A stretch of DNA of 64,000 bases from contig NZ_JAAGUY010000005.1 in the NCBI RefSeq assembly GCF_010868145.1, positions 1 through 64,000 of the forward strand. Direction: 5' to 3'. The notes under the pieces are model-generated. The model ran no database searches, had not been told where the DNA came from, and saw only the letters and a program-made list of their open reading frames with translations. The translations under genes were made by a program, and so were the position numbers. Of this stretch, positions 17,809 through 25,819 are shown piece by piece (within the stretch, counting starts at the first letter, position 1; each line of letters starts with the position of its first letter). The stretch is from Nocardia cyriacigeorgica (GTDB lineage: Bacteria > Actinomycetota > Actinomycetes > Mycobacteriales > Mycobacteriaceae).

Positions 17809-19127
17809 TTGAGGAACCCTTCGTAATTTCGATTCATCAGTTGGCTTTCGATCTGCTTCACGGTGTCCAAACCGACGCTCACCATGATCAGCACGGCGGT
17901 GCCACCGAACGGCAGGTTCTGCACACCACCGGAGTTGCCGATATCGAGGAAGAGGTTCGGCAGGACGGCCACCGCGCCGAGGTAGATCGAGCCGGGGAGG
18001 GTAATGCGGCTCAGCACGAAACTGAGATGATCGGCGGTCGGCTTACCGGGCCGGTAGCCCGGAATGAAGCCACCGAATTTCTTCATCTCGTCAGCGCGTT
18101 CCTCCGGATTGAAGGTGATCGCCACATAGAAGTAGGTGAAGAACACGATCATGCCGAAGTAGATCGCGATGTAGACCGGGTTACTCGGATTCACCAGGTA
18201 CTTCTGGATGATGTCCTGCCACCAGCTCGGATCAGGGTTGTTCTGCGACCCCGTCAGCTGCGCGATCAGATTCGGCAGATACAGCAACGAGGACGCGAAG
18301 ATCACCGGGATGACACCGGCCTGGTTCACCTTCAACGGCAGGTAGGTCGACGATCCGCCGTACATCTTCCGGCCGACGACACGTTTGGCGTACTGCACCG
18401 GAATCCGGCGCTGACCCTGTTCGACGAAGATCACCGCGACGATGATCGCGAACGCGGCCAGACACACCAGACCGAAGACCAGCCCACCGCGGCTGTCCAG
18501 GATGGCCTTGCCCTCGGTGGGGATGCGGGCGGCGATACCGGCGAAGATCAGCAGCGACATACCGTTGCCGATACCGCGCTCGGTGATCTGCTCACCGAAC
18601 CACATGACCAAGGCCGCACCGGCCGTCATGACCAGCACGATGATGATCATGCCGAAGATGCTGGTATCGGCGAGAATGTCCTGTTGGCAGCCTTGCAGCA
18701 GCTGACCGCGGGCCGCGAGCGCGACGAGACCGGTGGCCTGCAGGACCGCGAGCGCGATCGACAGATAACGCGTGTACTGCGTCATCTTGGTCTGGCCGGC
18801 CTGGCCTTCCTTACGCAGTTCCTCGAACCGCGGGATGACGACCGTCAGCAGCTGAATGATGATGCTCGCGGTGATGTAGGGCATGATGCCGATCGCGAAG
18901 ACCGACAATTGCAGCAGCGCACCACCGGAGAACAGGTTGATCAGCTGGTAGATACCGGCGTTTTCACCGCCGGAGACCAGGTCGACGCACTCTTGGACCG
19001 CCTGGTAATCGACACCGGGCGACGGTAGCGCGGCACCGGCACGGTACAGCGCGACCAACCCCAGCGTGAAGAGAATCTTCCGCCGTAAGTCCGGAGTCCG
19101 GAAGGCCGATACGAAGGCGGAAAGCAC
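17805..19127 (-). CDS. secY: Preprotein translocase subunit SecY
   Basis: 440 residues with ten hydrophobic segments. Starts [21 protein letters not shown], includes the plug region, and has the cytoplasmic-loop motif [12 protein letters not shown] plus the C-terminal segment [17 protein letters not shown]. Forms the SecYEG channel in the cytoplasmic membrane. First gene of the secY-adk-map unit; 177 bases separate it from rplO and include a terminator hairpin. Confidence 0.97.
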   Translation of the reverse strand: MLSAFVSAFRTPDLRRKILFTLGLVALYRAGAALPSPGVDYQAVQECVDLVSGGENAGIYQLINLFSGGALLQLSVFAIGIMPYITASIIIQLLTVVIPRFEELRKEGQAGQTKMTQYTRYLSIALAVLQATGLVALAARGQLLQGCQQDILADTSIFGMIIIVLVMTAGAALVMWFGEQITERGIGNGMSLLIFAGIAARIPTEGKAILDSRGGLVFGLVCLAAFAIIVAVIFVEQGQRRIPVQYAKRVVGRKMYGGSSTYLPLKVNQAGVIPVIFASSLLYLPNLIAQLTGSQNNPDPSWWQDIIQKYLVNPSNPVYIAIYFGMIVFFTYFYVAITFNPEERADEMKKFGGFIPGYRPGKPTADHLSFVLSRITLPGSIYLGAVAVLPNLFLDIGNSGGVQNLPFGGTAVLIMVSVGLDTVKQIESQLMNRNYEGFLK

Positions 19128-19253
19128 AGATCCTCCTGGCGAACGACATGGTCATGCCATGGAAATTTCAGCGGAGGGGCGGAATGTGAAACCCGGTCCC
19201 TCGACGCCGACCCCATGACGAGTCTTGGCAGACAACACTTGAACTCTAACAGT

Positions 19254-19286
19254 GGCACCGGACGAGTTCTTCACTCGTCCGGTGCC
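19254..19286 (-). terminator. Hairpin between rplO and secY
   Basis: 14-base-pair perfect stem (GGCACCGGACGAGT and its complement) with a TCTTC loop, about 20 bases after the rplO stop. It probably ends the rpsH-rplO transcript, leaving secY-adk-map to start its own transcript in the remaining intergenic bases. Confidence 0.75.
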
Positions 19287-19304
19287 CCTGTGGAATTCCT
19301 AACG

Positions 19305-19748
19305 TCAGCCGAGCTCGGTGACGGTGCCACCGGCCGCGGTGATCTTCTCCTTGGCAGAGCCGGAGAACTTGTCCGCGCTGATCTGGACGGCAACGGCGAT
19401 CTCGCCCTCGCCAAGGACCTTGACCAGCTGGTTCTTGCGGACCGCACCGGCGGCGACGAGCTCGTCCTTGCCGATCTCGCCACCCTGCGGGAACAGCTCG
19501 GCGATAGCGCCGACGTTCACGACCTGGTACTCGACCCGGAACGGGTTCGTGAAGCCCTTGAGCTTGGGCAGCCGCATGTGAATCGGCATCTGCCCACCCT
19601 CGAAGGCGGCCGGAACGTTCTTACGAGCCTTGGTGCCCTTGGTACCACGGCCCGCGGTCTTACCCTTGGAGCCCTCACCGCGACCCACACGGGTCTTATC
19701 GGTCTTGGCGCCGGGGGCAGGACGCAGGTGATGCAACTTGATGGTCAT
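19305..19748 (-). CDS. rplO: 50S ribosomal protein L15
   Basis: 147 residues from [15 protein letters not shown]. Has the Gly-rich basic N-terminal arm ([17 protein letters not shown]) and the conserved C-terminal domain. The start at 19748 lies one base after the rpmD stop codon, and the Shine-Dalgarno sequence GAGGAGGT is inside the rpmD 3' end. Confidence 0.97.
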   Translation of the reverse strand: MTIKLHHLRPAPGAKTDKTRVGRGEGSKGKTAGRGTKGTKARKNVPAAFEGGQMPIHMRLPKLKGFTNPFRVEYQVVNVGAIAELFPQGGEIGKDELVAAGAVRKNQLVKVLGEGEIAVAVQISADKFSGSAKEKITAAGGTVTELG

Positions 19749-19749
19749 G

Positions 19750-19929
19750 TCAGACCTCCTCAACTGTTACGAGGTGGCGCACGACGTTGATCAGCCCACG
19801 GTTCTGGGCATTGTCCTCACGGACCACCGACTTGCGGATGCCCCGCAGGCCGAGGGTGCGCAGGCTGTCCCGCTGATTCTGCTTGGCGCCGATCGAACTC
19901 TTGATCTGGGTCACCTTGAGATCTGCCAT
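19750..19929 (-). CDS. rpmD: 50S ribosomal protein L30
   Basis: 59 residues. Begins [20 protein letters not shown] and includes [12 protein letters not shown], the L30 signature, ending [11 protein letters not shown]. Sits in the conserved order rpsE-rpmD-rplO with 2-base spacing to rpsE. Confidence 0.97.
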   Translation of the reverse strand: MADLKVTQIKSSIGAKQNQRDSLRTLGLRGIRKSVVREDNAQNRGLINVVRHLVTVEEV

Positions 19930-19931
19930 CG

Positions 19932-20588
19932 TCAGACTCCTTGTCCGGCACGGGCACGCAGCATGCCCGCGGGAGCGACGTCCTCGAGCGGCAGACCACG
20001 ACGGGCCGCGACCTCTTCGGGACGCTGCAGCATCTTGAGCGCGGCAACGGTCGCGTGGACGACGTTGATCGCGTTGTCGCTACCGAGCGACTTGGCCAGG
20101 ATGTCGTGGATGCCCGCGCACTCCAGCACGGCGCGCGCGGCGCCACCGGCGATGACACCGGTACCCGGGGAAGCCGGACGCAGCATGACCACACCGGCCG
20201 CCGCCTCGCCCTGCACCGGGTGGGTGATGGTGGAGCCGATCATCGGCACGCGGAAGAAGCCCTTGCGCGCTTCCTCGACGCCCTTCTGGATGGCCGCGGG
20301 AACTTCCTTGGCCTTGCCGTAACCGACACCGACCAGGCCGTTGCCGTCACCGACGATGACGAGGGCGGTGAAGCTGAAGCGACGACCACCCTTCACGACC
20401 TTGGAGACGCGGTTGATCGCTACGACGCGCTCGAGCTGGTTCTTGTCGGCCTGCTGGTCCCGACGGTCACCACCGCCGCGACGATCGCGGCCACCGCCAC
20501 GGCCGTCACGGTTGTCGCCGCCACCGGCGGCACCATTCTGCTGTCCGGCGGGTCCGCTTCCGCCGTCACGCCTCTGACGTCCCGGCAT
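19932..20588 (-). CDS. rpsE: 30S ribosomal protein S5
   Basis: 218 residues. The N-terminal 50 residues are a Gly/Arg/Asp-rich extension typical of actinobacterial S5. Then the S5 double-stranded-RNA-binding-like fold with [22 protein letters not shown] core and the [15 protein letters not shown] segment. Part of the rpsH-to-rplO unit. Confidence 0.97.
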   Translation of the reverse strand: MPGRQRRDGGSGPAGQQNGAAGGGDNRDGRGGGRDRRGGGDRRDQQADKNQLERVVAINRVSKVVKGGRRFSFTALVIVGDGNGLVGVGYGKAKEVPAAIQKGVEEARKGFFRVPMIGSTITHPVQGEAAAGVVMLRPASPGTGVIAGGAARAVLECAGIHDILAKSLGSDNAINVVHATVAALKMLQRPEEVAARRGLPLEDVAPAGMLRARAGQGV

Positions 20589-20622
20589 CAGACCGTCCTT
20601 CCGTTCGCACTCTTGATCATCA

Positions 20623-21030
20623 TCAGAACTTCAACCCACCTTCGCGAGCGGCATCGGCCAGCGCCGCGATACGGCCGTGGTAGTCGTGGCCACCACGGTC
20701 GAACACGACGGCCTCGACACCGGCTGCCTTGGCACGCTCGGCGAGCAGTTCGCCGACCTTCTTGCCCTTGGCGGTCTTGTCGCCGTCGAGCGCGCGCACA
20801 TCGGCCTCGATGCTGGAGGCCGCGGCGATGGTCTTGCCGATCGAGTCGTCGATCAGCTGAGCGTGCAGGTGCCGCGAGGAGCGGTTCACGACCAGACGCG
20901 GACGCTCGGTGGTACCGGCGACCTTCTTGCGCAGGCGGAAGTGGCGACGGGTCTTCGACAACCGACGCCGGGTGGAAGCATCCTTGCCCAGCGGAATGCG
21001 CTTGGCCTTCTGATTCTCGGTTTGCGCCAT
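20623..21030 (-). CDS. rplR: 50S ribosomal protein L18
   Basis: 135 residues from [18 protein letters not shown]. Contains [19 protein letters not shown] and ends [20 protein letters not shown], the 5S-rRNA-binding L18 pattern. An ATG two codons upstream is also in frame. Its start overlaps the final bases of rplF. Confidence 0.96.
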   Translation of the reverse strand: MAQTENQKAKRIPLGKDASTRRRLSKTRRHFRLRKKVAGTTERPRLVVNRSSRHLHAQLIDDSIGKTIAAASSIEADVRALDGDKTAKGKKVGELLAERAKAAGVEAVVFDRGGHDYHGRIAALADAAREGGLKF

Positions 21031-21032
21031 GA

Positions 21033-21572
21033 TCACTTACCCGTCTTTCCGACCTTGCGGCGAACGTTCTCGCCGGCGTAGCGGATGCCCTTGCCCTTGT
21101 ACGGCTCCGGCTTCCGGTACTTGCGGATGTTGGCGGCGACCTCGCCGACCAACTGCTTGTCGATACCGGCCACCGAGAACTTGGTGGGCGATTCCACCGC
21201 GAAGGTGATGCCCTGCGGAGGCTCGGCAACGACCGGGTGGCTGTAGCCGAGGGCGAATTCGAGGTTCTGGCCCTTGAGCGCGACGCGGTAACCGACGCCT
21301 GCGATCTCGAGCTTCTTCTCGTAGCCCTTGGTGACGCCTTCGATCATGTTGGCGACCAGGGTGCGGGTCAGGCCGTGCAGTGCACGGCTGCGACGCTCGT
21401 CGTCCGGACGGGCGACCGCGAGCTGACCGTCGTCACCCTTGGTGACGGTGATCGGCTCGGACACCGTCAGCGACAGCTGGCCCTTGGGGCCCTTCACTGC
21501 GACGTCCTGGCCGTCGATGGTGACATCGACGCCGGAGGGGATGGCGATGGGCTGCTTACCAATACGCGACAT
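21033..21572 (-). CDS. rplF: 50S ribosomal protein L6
   Basis: 179 residues from [17 protein letters not shown]. Two L6 repeats, with the C-terminal signature [14 protein letters not shown]. In the conserved order after rpsH, gap 13 bases. Confidence 0.97.
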   Translation of the reverse strand: MSRIGKQPIAIPSGVDVTIDGQDVAVKGPKGQLSLTVSEPITVTKGDDGQLAVARPDDERRSRALHGLTRTLVANMIEGVTKGYEKKLEIAGVGYRVALKGQNLEFALGYSHPVVAEPPQGITFAVESPTKFSVAGIDKQLVGEVAANIRKYRKPEPYKGKGIRYAGENVRRKVGKTGK

Positions 21573-21585
21573 GTCTCTACCTCCC

Positions 21586-21984
21586 TTACCAGACGTAGGC
21601 GAGGACTTCGCCGCCCACGCCGGCTTTGGCCGCCTGACGGTCAGTGAGCAGACCGGTCGACGTGGAGATGATCGCCACGCCGAGGCCGCCGAGGACCTTG
21701 GGCAGGTTGGTGGACTTCGCGTACACACGCAGACCCGGCTTCGAGACGCGGCGCAGGCCCTGCAGGCTGCGCTCACGGCTGGGGCCGTACTTCAGATCGA
21801 CGACGAGGCTCTTGCCAACGGTCGCGTCTTCGGTGCGGTAATCGGCGATGTAACCCTCGCGCTTCAAGATCTCGGCGATGTTCGCCTTGAGCTTGGAGTG
21901 CGGAGCCTTCACCTGATCGTGGTACGCCGAGTTGGCGTTGCGCAGACGCGTCAGGAAGTCTGCGATCGGATCAGTCATGGTCAT
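21586..21984 (-). CDS. rpsH: 30S ribosomal protein S8
   Basis: 132 residues from [20 protein letters not shown]. The C-terminal motif [20 protein letters not shown] is the S8 signature. It is the first gene of its transcript here: rpsN, normally directly upstream, lies 2 kb away. Confidence 0.97.
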   Translation of the reverse strand: MTMTDPIADFLTRLRNANSAYHDQVKAPHSKLKANIAEILKREGYIADYRTEDATVGKSLVVDLKYGPSRERSLQGLRRVSKPGLRVYAKSTNLPKVLGGLGVAIISTSTGLLTDRQAAKAGVGGEVLAYVW

Positions 21985-22159
21985 AGTTCGACCTCGACAC
22001 CTTTCTCGCTGCGGTTCCCATACAGCACCCGCGACCCTTTCGGGCCTGCAGATCGTGGGCCTACAACAATTCGGCTGGTCCGGCCGACCCTTGCCGACCG
22101 GATGAGTTCGTATCGCCCGAGCCACCCACACGCAGACCGCATGCGGGCACAGAGGTGCC

Positions 22160-22202
22160 CAGGCAACCGGTCTAGTGTAGGCAACCGCTCTGCCCAGGCC
22201 AA
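22160..22202 (-). promoter_or_regulatory. rpsH promoter, sharing its core with the rplN promoter
   Basis: On the minus strand, -35 TTGGCC (22197-22202), 17-base spacer, -10 TACACT (22174-22179). The stretch CTACACTAGACCGGTTGCCT is identical to that of the rplN promoter at 25.6 kb, and TGCGGGCACAG about 8 bases further into the leader is also shared. Confidence 0.7.
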
Positions 22203-22305
22203 ATCCGGGTGGACGTGCGTCCGCCGCGGCGATCCGGGCCCGAGTAGCACGACCACTCCACACGGGCGATCCATTGTGCCGCAAGTGCTCTCACCTGCAC
22301 TTCTT

Positions 22306-22328
22306 GTATACGTATACATCTACGTATA
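22306..22328 (+). promoter_or_regulatory. AT-rich palindrome and partial repeat upstream of the GtrA-like gene
   Basis: A 12-base palindrome GTATACGTATAC (22306-22317), then TACGTATA again at 22321-22328. In this GC-rich window such a block stands out. Its core TATACGTATA also occurs in the tetR/MFS intergenic region at 28737-28746, which suggests a repressor operator. Confidence 0.45.
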
Positions 22329-22373
22329 TGGTTCGGTTGCCGCCGAGCGGCCCCGACCGATGAGGAGCAACCG

Positions 22374-22874
22374 ATGGACCGCCCCCTGCACAGCCTGCTG
22401 ACCGGCACCGGTCCCGTCGCATCGTTTCTGCGCTTCGCTGGGATCGGGTGCAGCATCGGATTGATCTCCAGCGTCGCCGTCACACTCCTCGGCCTTGCCA
22501 TCCCGTTCGCCCTGGCCAACGCACTCATCACGGTCGGCGCCACGCTGCTCGGTACGCAGTTGCACGCACGCTTCACCTTCGCCGCCACCGAGCCCGCAGG
22601 CGGGTGGCAGCATCTGCAATCCGCGGTCACCGCCGCGGCCGCCTACGCACTGACCGGCGCCGCGATGCTGCTGGTCTCGACCCTGTGTCAGGACCCGAGC
22701 ATCTGGACCGAACAGGCCGTCTACCTGGCAGCCTCCGCGCTGGCCGGCGTGCTGCGCTTCGCCGTCCTGCGCATCCTGGTATTCGGCACCGGTCCGCGCC
22801 GGATCGCAGTGCCGCAGCTGCCCACTCGGCTCGCGGGTTCCGGGTTCGGGCCGACCGGCGCCGTCGCCGCGTGA
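22374..22874 (+). CDS. GtrA-like family membrane protein
   Basis: 166 residues with four hydrophobic segments (residues about 17-40, 44-62, 82-105, 118-140), the GtrA-like fold. Motifs include FLRFAGIGCSIGLISS and LHARFTFA, matching the family's VGxxxxxxxxxxxxF...RFxFF layout. Members flip or help transfer polyprenol-linked sugars in the cytoplasmic membrane. Transcribed against the ribosomal genes and inserted between the two halves of the spc operon. Confidence 0.8.
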   Translation: MDRPLHSLLTGTGPVASFLRFAGIGCSIGLISSVAVTLLGLAIPFALANALITVGATLLGTQLHARFTFAATEPAGGWQHLQSAVTAAAAYALTGAAMLLVSTLCQDPSIWTEQAVYLAASALAGVLRFAVLRILVFGTGPRRIAVPQLPTRLAGSGFGPTGAVAA

Positions 22875-23111
22875 ACGGGCGGAGCTGCCGAACTCACATC
22901 GGCTTCTGCGGTACTAGAGGTTTTGCCGCGTGGGATTCTGAACGATGCGACAGGTCGCACAGCGAGGCCTGCGCCACGCGAGGTTTTCGCCCTGTCTCCT
23001 CGGTCAACAAGTAGGCAGCGGCCGCCGGATCCGGGACGGCGGAATACCCGCATGAGCGCAGGCTTCGCCCGGCATGCAACCGCGCCGTACGGCGCATACG
23101 AGGAGGATTAG

Positions 23112-23375
23112 GTGCGATCCATCAAAGCAGGCATCGTCGCTGCGGCATTGGCGGCGGCGACCGTGGCCGTTGCGAGCCCGGCCCACGCCGACGAGCCACT
23201 GCCGGGGGCGCCCGAGGAGCGGATCACGATCGATATCAATCTGCTCGGCTGCTCCATCGGCGCCGGACTCGGTGTTGATGTGCTGCTCGCGCTGACCACC
23301 GGACAGGGTTCCAGCACCACCGTCGGCTCGGGCCTGGCCACCCGACTCAAGCTGGCAGGCTGCCTGCCCTGGTGA
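23112..23375 (+). CDS. Small secreted protein
   Basis: 87 residues from a GTG with the strong ribosome-binding site AGGAGG ten bases upstream. A Sec signal peptide (KAGIVAAALAAATVAVASPAHA) predicts cleavage after AHA. The mature part is about 60 residues with two Cys that could form one disulfide. No family recognised. It lies within the interruption of the ribosomal operon, 237 bases after the GtrA-like gene; those 237 bases show nothing recognisable. Confidence 0.7.
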   Translation: MRSIKAGIVAAALAAATVAVASPAHADEPLPGAPEERITIDINLLGCSIGAGLGVDVLLALTTGQGSSTTVGSGLATRLKLAGCLPW

Positions 23376-23455
23376 CCGCGAATCTGCACAGCACCCTGCT
23401 CATGCGGGCGACGCGATAGGACTCAGAACGGCGCCGGCGCGCTATCGAACGAACC

Positions 23456-23486
23456 AAGGGCACGGACTCGGCGAGTCCGTGCCCTT
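23456..23486. terminator. Terminator-like hairpin, related to the one after rpsN
   Basis: 14-base-pair perfect stem (AAGGGCACGGACTC and complement) with a GGC loop. Its core and the flanking bases (TTTCGCCCA after it) nearly repeat those of the hairpin at 23945-23980, so the two appear to be copies. It could end the plus-strand secreted-protein transcript. Confidence 0.65.
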
Positions 23487-23705
23487 GTCTGGTTTCGCCC
23501 AGAGTCCGCGCAAGACCCCAAGGCCGTCCAGAAGTGGCAGCTGCGCGGTGGCACAGCAGATGCAGTGGGCTTCGCCATCAAGACTGGCCGGAAAGTAACA
23601 GTGGTGTGGCCGCCGAATTCCGAACGCACAGAGACGGATACCTCGACCACACTGATCCGTCCATGCTGTCCGGCGGCGGTGGCGTCGCTTCGCGCATTCG
23701 AGTGA
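23487..23705 (+). pseudogene. Possible C-terminal gene remnant
   Basis: A plus-strand frame ending in TGA at 23703-23705 reads QDPKAVQKWQLRGGTADAVG then FAIKTGRKVTVVWPPNSERT, with GC-rich third positions, but it has no start codon of its own and begins in the hairpin. It looks like the truncated end of a small gene. Family unknown; weak evidence. Confidence 0.3.
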
Positions 23706-23749
23706 AACGAGCGCGATATCGAGGCTTATTCAGGTCGACCGTGCCGAGT

Positions 23750-23930
23750 TCAGGCTCGGCCGAACCACCAGATATCGCCCGATGTCCATTCCGCGGGTTG
23801 TCCGGAGATCGTCAAGGTGACCTCGCCCGCGAATGACAACGACAACGAATCGTCAGGCTCGATGGTGGCAGCTTCCACTGTCGAGTTGATGACTTCCGCT
23901 AGGAGCAGCAGCCATAGCCGTACCTCGGGG
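23750..23930 (-). pseudogene. C-terminal remnant of an actinobacterial hypothetical protein
   Basis: The minus-strand frame ending at 23750 reads EVRLWLLLLAEVINSTVEAA, then a hydrophobic strand (SLSLSFAGEVTLTIS) and WTSGDIWWFGRA. The composition is convincingly protein-like, but upstream it runs into a G7/C7 run and the rpsN terminator with no start, so the 5' part is missing. Confidence 0.35.
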
Positions 23931-23944
23931 GGGCTGTGAACGCG

Positions 23945-23980
23945 ACGAGGGCACGGACTCCGCAGAGTCCGTGCCCTCGT
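23945..23980 (-). terminator. Strong hairpin after rpsN
   Basis: 16-base-pair perfect stem (ACGAGGGCACGGACTC and complement) with a CGCA loop, 30 bases downstream of the rpsN stop. It closes the rplN-rplX-rplE-rpsN transcript and so separates it from rpsH. Confidence 0.8.
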
Positions 23981-24010
23981 TCAGTTTTCGCCCAGGCGAT
24001 CAGCGCGAGC

Positions 24011-24196
24011 TCACCAGGAGCTCTTGTGCACGCCGGGAAGCTCGCCGCGGTGCGCCATTTCGCGCAGGCACACGCGGCACAGGCCGAACTTGCGGTAGAC
24101 CGCGTGCGGGCGACCGCAGCGCTGGCAGCGGGTGTAGGCCCGGACGGCGAACTTCGGCTTGCGGTTGGCCTTGTTGACCAGTGCTTTCTTAGCCAT
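24011..24196 (-). CDS. rpsN: 30S ribosomal protein S14, zinc-binding type
   Basis: 61 residues from [20 protein letters not shown]. Four Cys in CQRCG and CRVC form the zinc knuckle of the C+ S14 type. Starts four bases after the rplE stop. Last gene of its transcript; in most actinobacteria rpsH follows directly. Confidence 0.97.
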   Translation of the reverse strand: MAKKALVNKANRKPKFAVRAYTRCQRCGRPHAVYRKFGLCRVCLREMAHRGELPGVHKSSW

Positions 24197-24200
24197 GTGC

Positions 24201-24764
24201 TCAGTTCTCCTTGAACGGGAAGCCGAGGTGCTTGAGCAGGGCACGGCCTTCTTCGTTGTTGGTCGCCGTGGTCACGACGGTGATGTCCATACCGCGCGGG
24301 CGGTCGATGGAGTCCACGTCGATCTCGTGGAACATCGACTGCTCGCTGAGGCCGAACGTGTAGTTGCCGTTGCCGTCGAACTGCTTCGGCGACAAACCAC
24401 GGAAGTCGCGGATACGCGGCAGCGCGATGGAGACCAGGCGGTCCAGGAACTCCCACATCCGGTCGCCACGGAGGGTGACCTTCGCGCCGATCGGCATGCC
24501 CTCACGCAGCTTGAACTGCGCGATGGACTTGGTGGCCTTGCGGATCTCCGGCTTCTGGCCGGTGATCAGGGCCAGGTCGTTGACCGCGCCGTTGATGAGC
24601 TTGGCGTCGCGCGCGGCGTCACCGACACCCATGTTCACGACGACCTTCACCACGCCGGGGATCTGCATCACGTTGGCGTAGTTGAACTCGTTGTTGAGCG
24701 CGTCCTTGATTTCCTCGCGGTAGCGCTGCTTCAGCCGGGGCTGCACGTTTTCAGTCGTGGTCAT
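24201..24764 (-). CDS. rplE: 50S ribosomal protein L5
   Basis: 187 residues from [19 protein letters not shown]. Signature [14 protein letters not shown] and the C-terminal [16 protein letters not shown]. Binds 5S rRNA. One base separates its start from the rplX stop. Confidence 0.97.
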   Translation of the reverse strand: MTTTENVQPRLKQRYREEIKDALNNEFNYANVMQIPGVVKVVVNMGVGDAARDAKLINGAVNDLALITGQKPEIRKATKSIAQFKLREGMPIGAKVTLRGDRMWEFLDRLVSIALPRIRDFRGLSPKQFDGNGNYTFGLSEQSMFHEIDVDSIDRPRGMDITVVTTATNNEEGRALLKHLGFPFKEN

Positions 24765-24765
24765 G

Positions 24766-25083
24766 TCAGATGTCCTTCCCGTTGTTACGGGAGATCCGAA
24801 CCCGCTTGCCGGTCTCTTCGTCGGTCCGGTAGCCGATACGGGTCGGCTTGCCATCGGAGTCGACGACCATCACGTTGGACACGTGGATCGGGGCTTCCTG
24901 GGTCACGATGCCGCCCGAGGAGGCGCCGCGCTGGTTGGCGGAGTTCGCGACGTGCTTCTTGATCCGGTTCACGCCCTCGACGAGGACCTTCTCGGTCGCC
25001 GGGTAGGCCTGGATGACCTTGCCCTTGGCGCCCTTGTCCTTGCCCGAGATGACGAGCACGGTGTCACCCTTGTGCACCTTCAT
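24766..25083 (-). CDS. rplX: 50S ribosomal protein L24
   Basis: 105 residues. Starts [20 protein letters not shown] with the KOW motif and contains GVNRIKKH. One base after the rplN stop, in the standard rplN-rplX-rplE order. Confidence 0.97.
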   Translation of the reverse strand: MKVHKGDTVLVISGKDKGAKGKVIQAYPATEKVLVEGVNRIKKHVANSANQRGASSGGIVTQEAPIHVSNVMVVDSDGKPTRIGYRTDEETGKRVRISRNNGKDI

Positions 25084-25084
25084 G

Positions 25085-25453
25085 TCAGAGCACCTCCGGA
25101 GCCAGCGAGACGATCTTCATGAACTTCTTTTCGCGCAGCTCGCGGCCGACCGGGCCGAAGATGCGGGTGCCGCGCGGATCGTTGTCCGCCTTGATCAGCA
25201 CGGCGGCGTTCTCGTCGAAACGGATGTAGGAACCATCCGGACGACGGCGCTCCTTGGTGGTGCGCACGACGACGGCCTTGACGACGTCACCCCGCTTGAC
25301 GTTGCCGCCGGGGATGGCGTCCTTCACGGTGGCGACGATGACATCGCCGATACCGGCATAGCGACGCGACGAGCCACCGAGAACGCGGATGCAAAGGATT
25401 TCCTTCGCTCCCGTGTTGTCGGCGACGCGCAGTCGCGACTCCTGCTGAATCAC
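25085..25453 (-). CDS. rplN: 50S ribosomal protein L14
   Basis: 122 residues. Starts [20 protein letters not shown] and has [20 protein letters not shown], the L14 signature. First gene of this half of the spc operon, with a promoter about 170 bases upstream. Confidence 0.97.
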   Translation of the reverse strand: MIQQESRLRVADNTGAKEILCIRVLGGSSRRYAGIGDVIVATVKDAIPGGNVKRGDVVKAVVVRTTKERRRPDGSYIRFDENAAVLIKADNDPRGTRIFGPVGRELREKKFMKIVSLAPEVL

Positions 25454-25819
25454 TTCAGCCTCCTTGACCTGGATGTAAAAGCACGCCGGATTTCCGACCC
25501 GACGGGCATGGTCGTGTTACCACCCGAACGCGCGCCTGCCAGCGGTTTCTTCGATCCTGACGGACCAACCACTGGGGGTTCGCGGCCGGATTGCGGGCAC
25601 AGCTGCCGCAGGCAACCGGTCTAGTGTAGGTGAAAGCCCAGGTCATCCCCAAACCGGGGGCGGCCGCGCCCAGACTGGCGTCGGTTCGGCGCCGCGACAT
25701 CGGCGCATCCGGCGCCGACCGGGCCAACCGGGCTTTACGCCGGTAGCCTCGTGCGAGCTGGTTCACATCGGTCACGAGGTGGGCCCGCGCGCACTGTCTG
25801 ATCGGGGAGAGGAAGTTTT
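25454..25819. other. Intergenic region between rplN and the M13 peptidase gene
   Basis: 366 bases. It holds the minus-strand rplN promoter (25623-25652) and about 150 bases of rplN leader. The plus-strand promoter of the peptidase gene should lie at its right end but no clear hexamers were seen. Confidence 0.6.
25609..25652 (-). promoter_or_regulatory. rplN promoter, sharing its core with the rpsH promoter
   Basis: Minus strand: -35 TTGGGG (25647-25652), 18-base spacer, -10 TACACT (25623-25628). From just upstream of the -10 the sequence CTACACTAGACCGGTTGCCT equals that of the rpsH promoter, and TGCGGGCACAG follows in both leaders. Confidence 0.65.

Larger units (their letters stand above)
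21985..22373. other. Intergenic region between rpsH and the GtrA-like gene
   Basis: 389 bases without a gene. It holds a minus-strand promoter for rpsH (22174-22202), about 175 bases of rpsH leader, and a plus-strand AT-rich palindromic block at 22306-22328 directly upstream of the GtrA-like gene. No further structure was recognised. Confidence 0.7.
23376..24010. other. Gene-poor stretch with hairpins and remnants
   Basis: 635 bases without an intact gene. It holds two related terminator hairpins (23456-23486 and 23945-23980), and between them two short coding-like remnants on opposite strands, listed separately. A run of seven G at 23927-23933 lies beside the minus-strand remnant. Confidence 0.6.

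Noticed and set aside
22923..23111. Short plus-strand frame between the GtrA-like and secreted-protein genes
   Set aside because: 62 codons of Arg/Thr-rich sequence with no ribosome-binding site or motif; the strong AGGAGG there belongs to the secreted-protein gene.
23423..23650. Minus-strand 75-codon frame between the hairpins
   Set aside because: It crosses the terminator hairpin and is opposite a more protein-like plus-strand frame.
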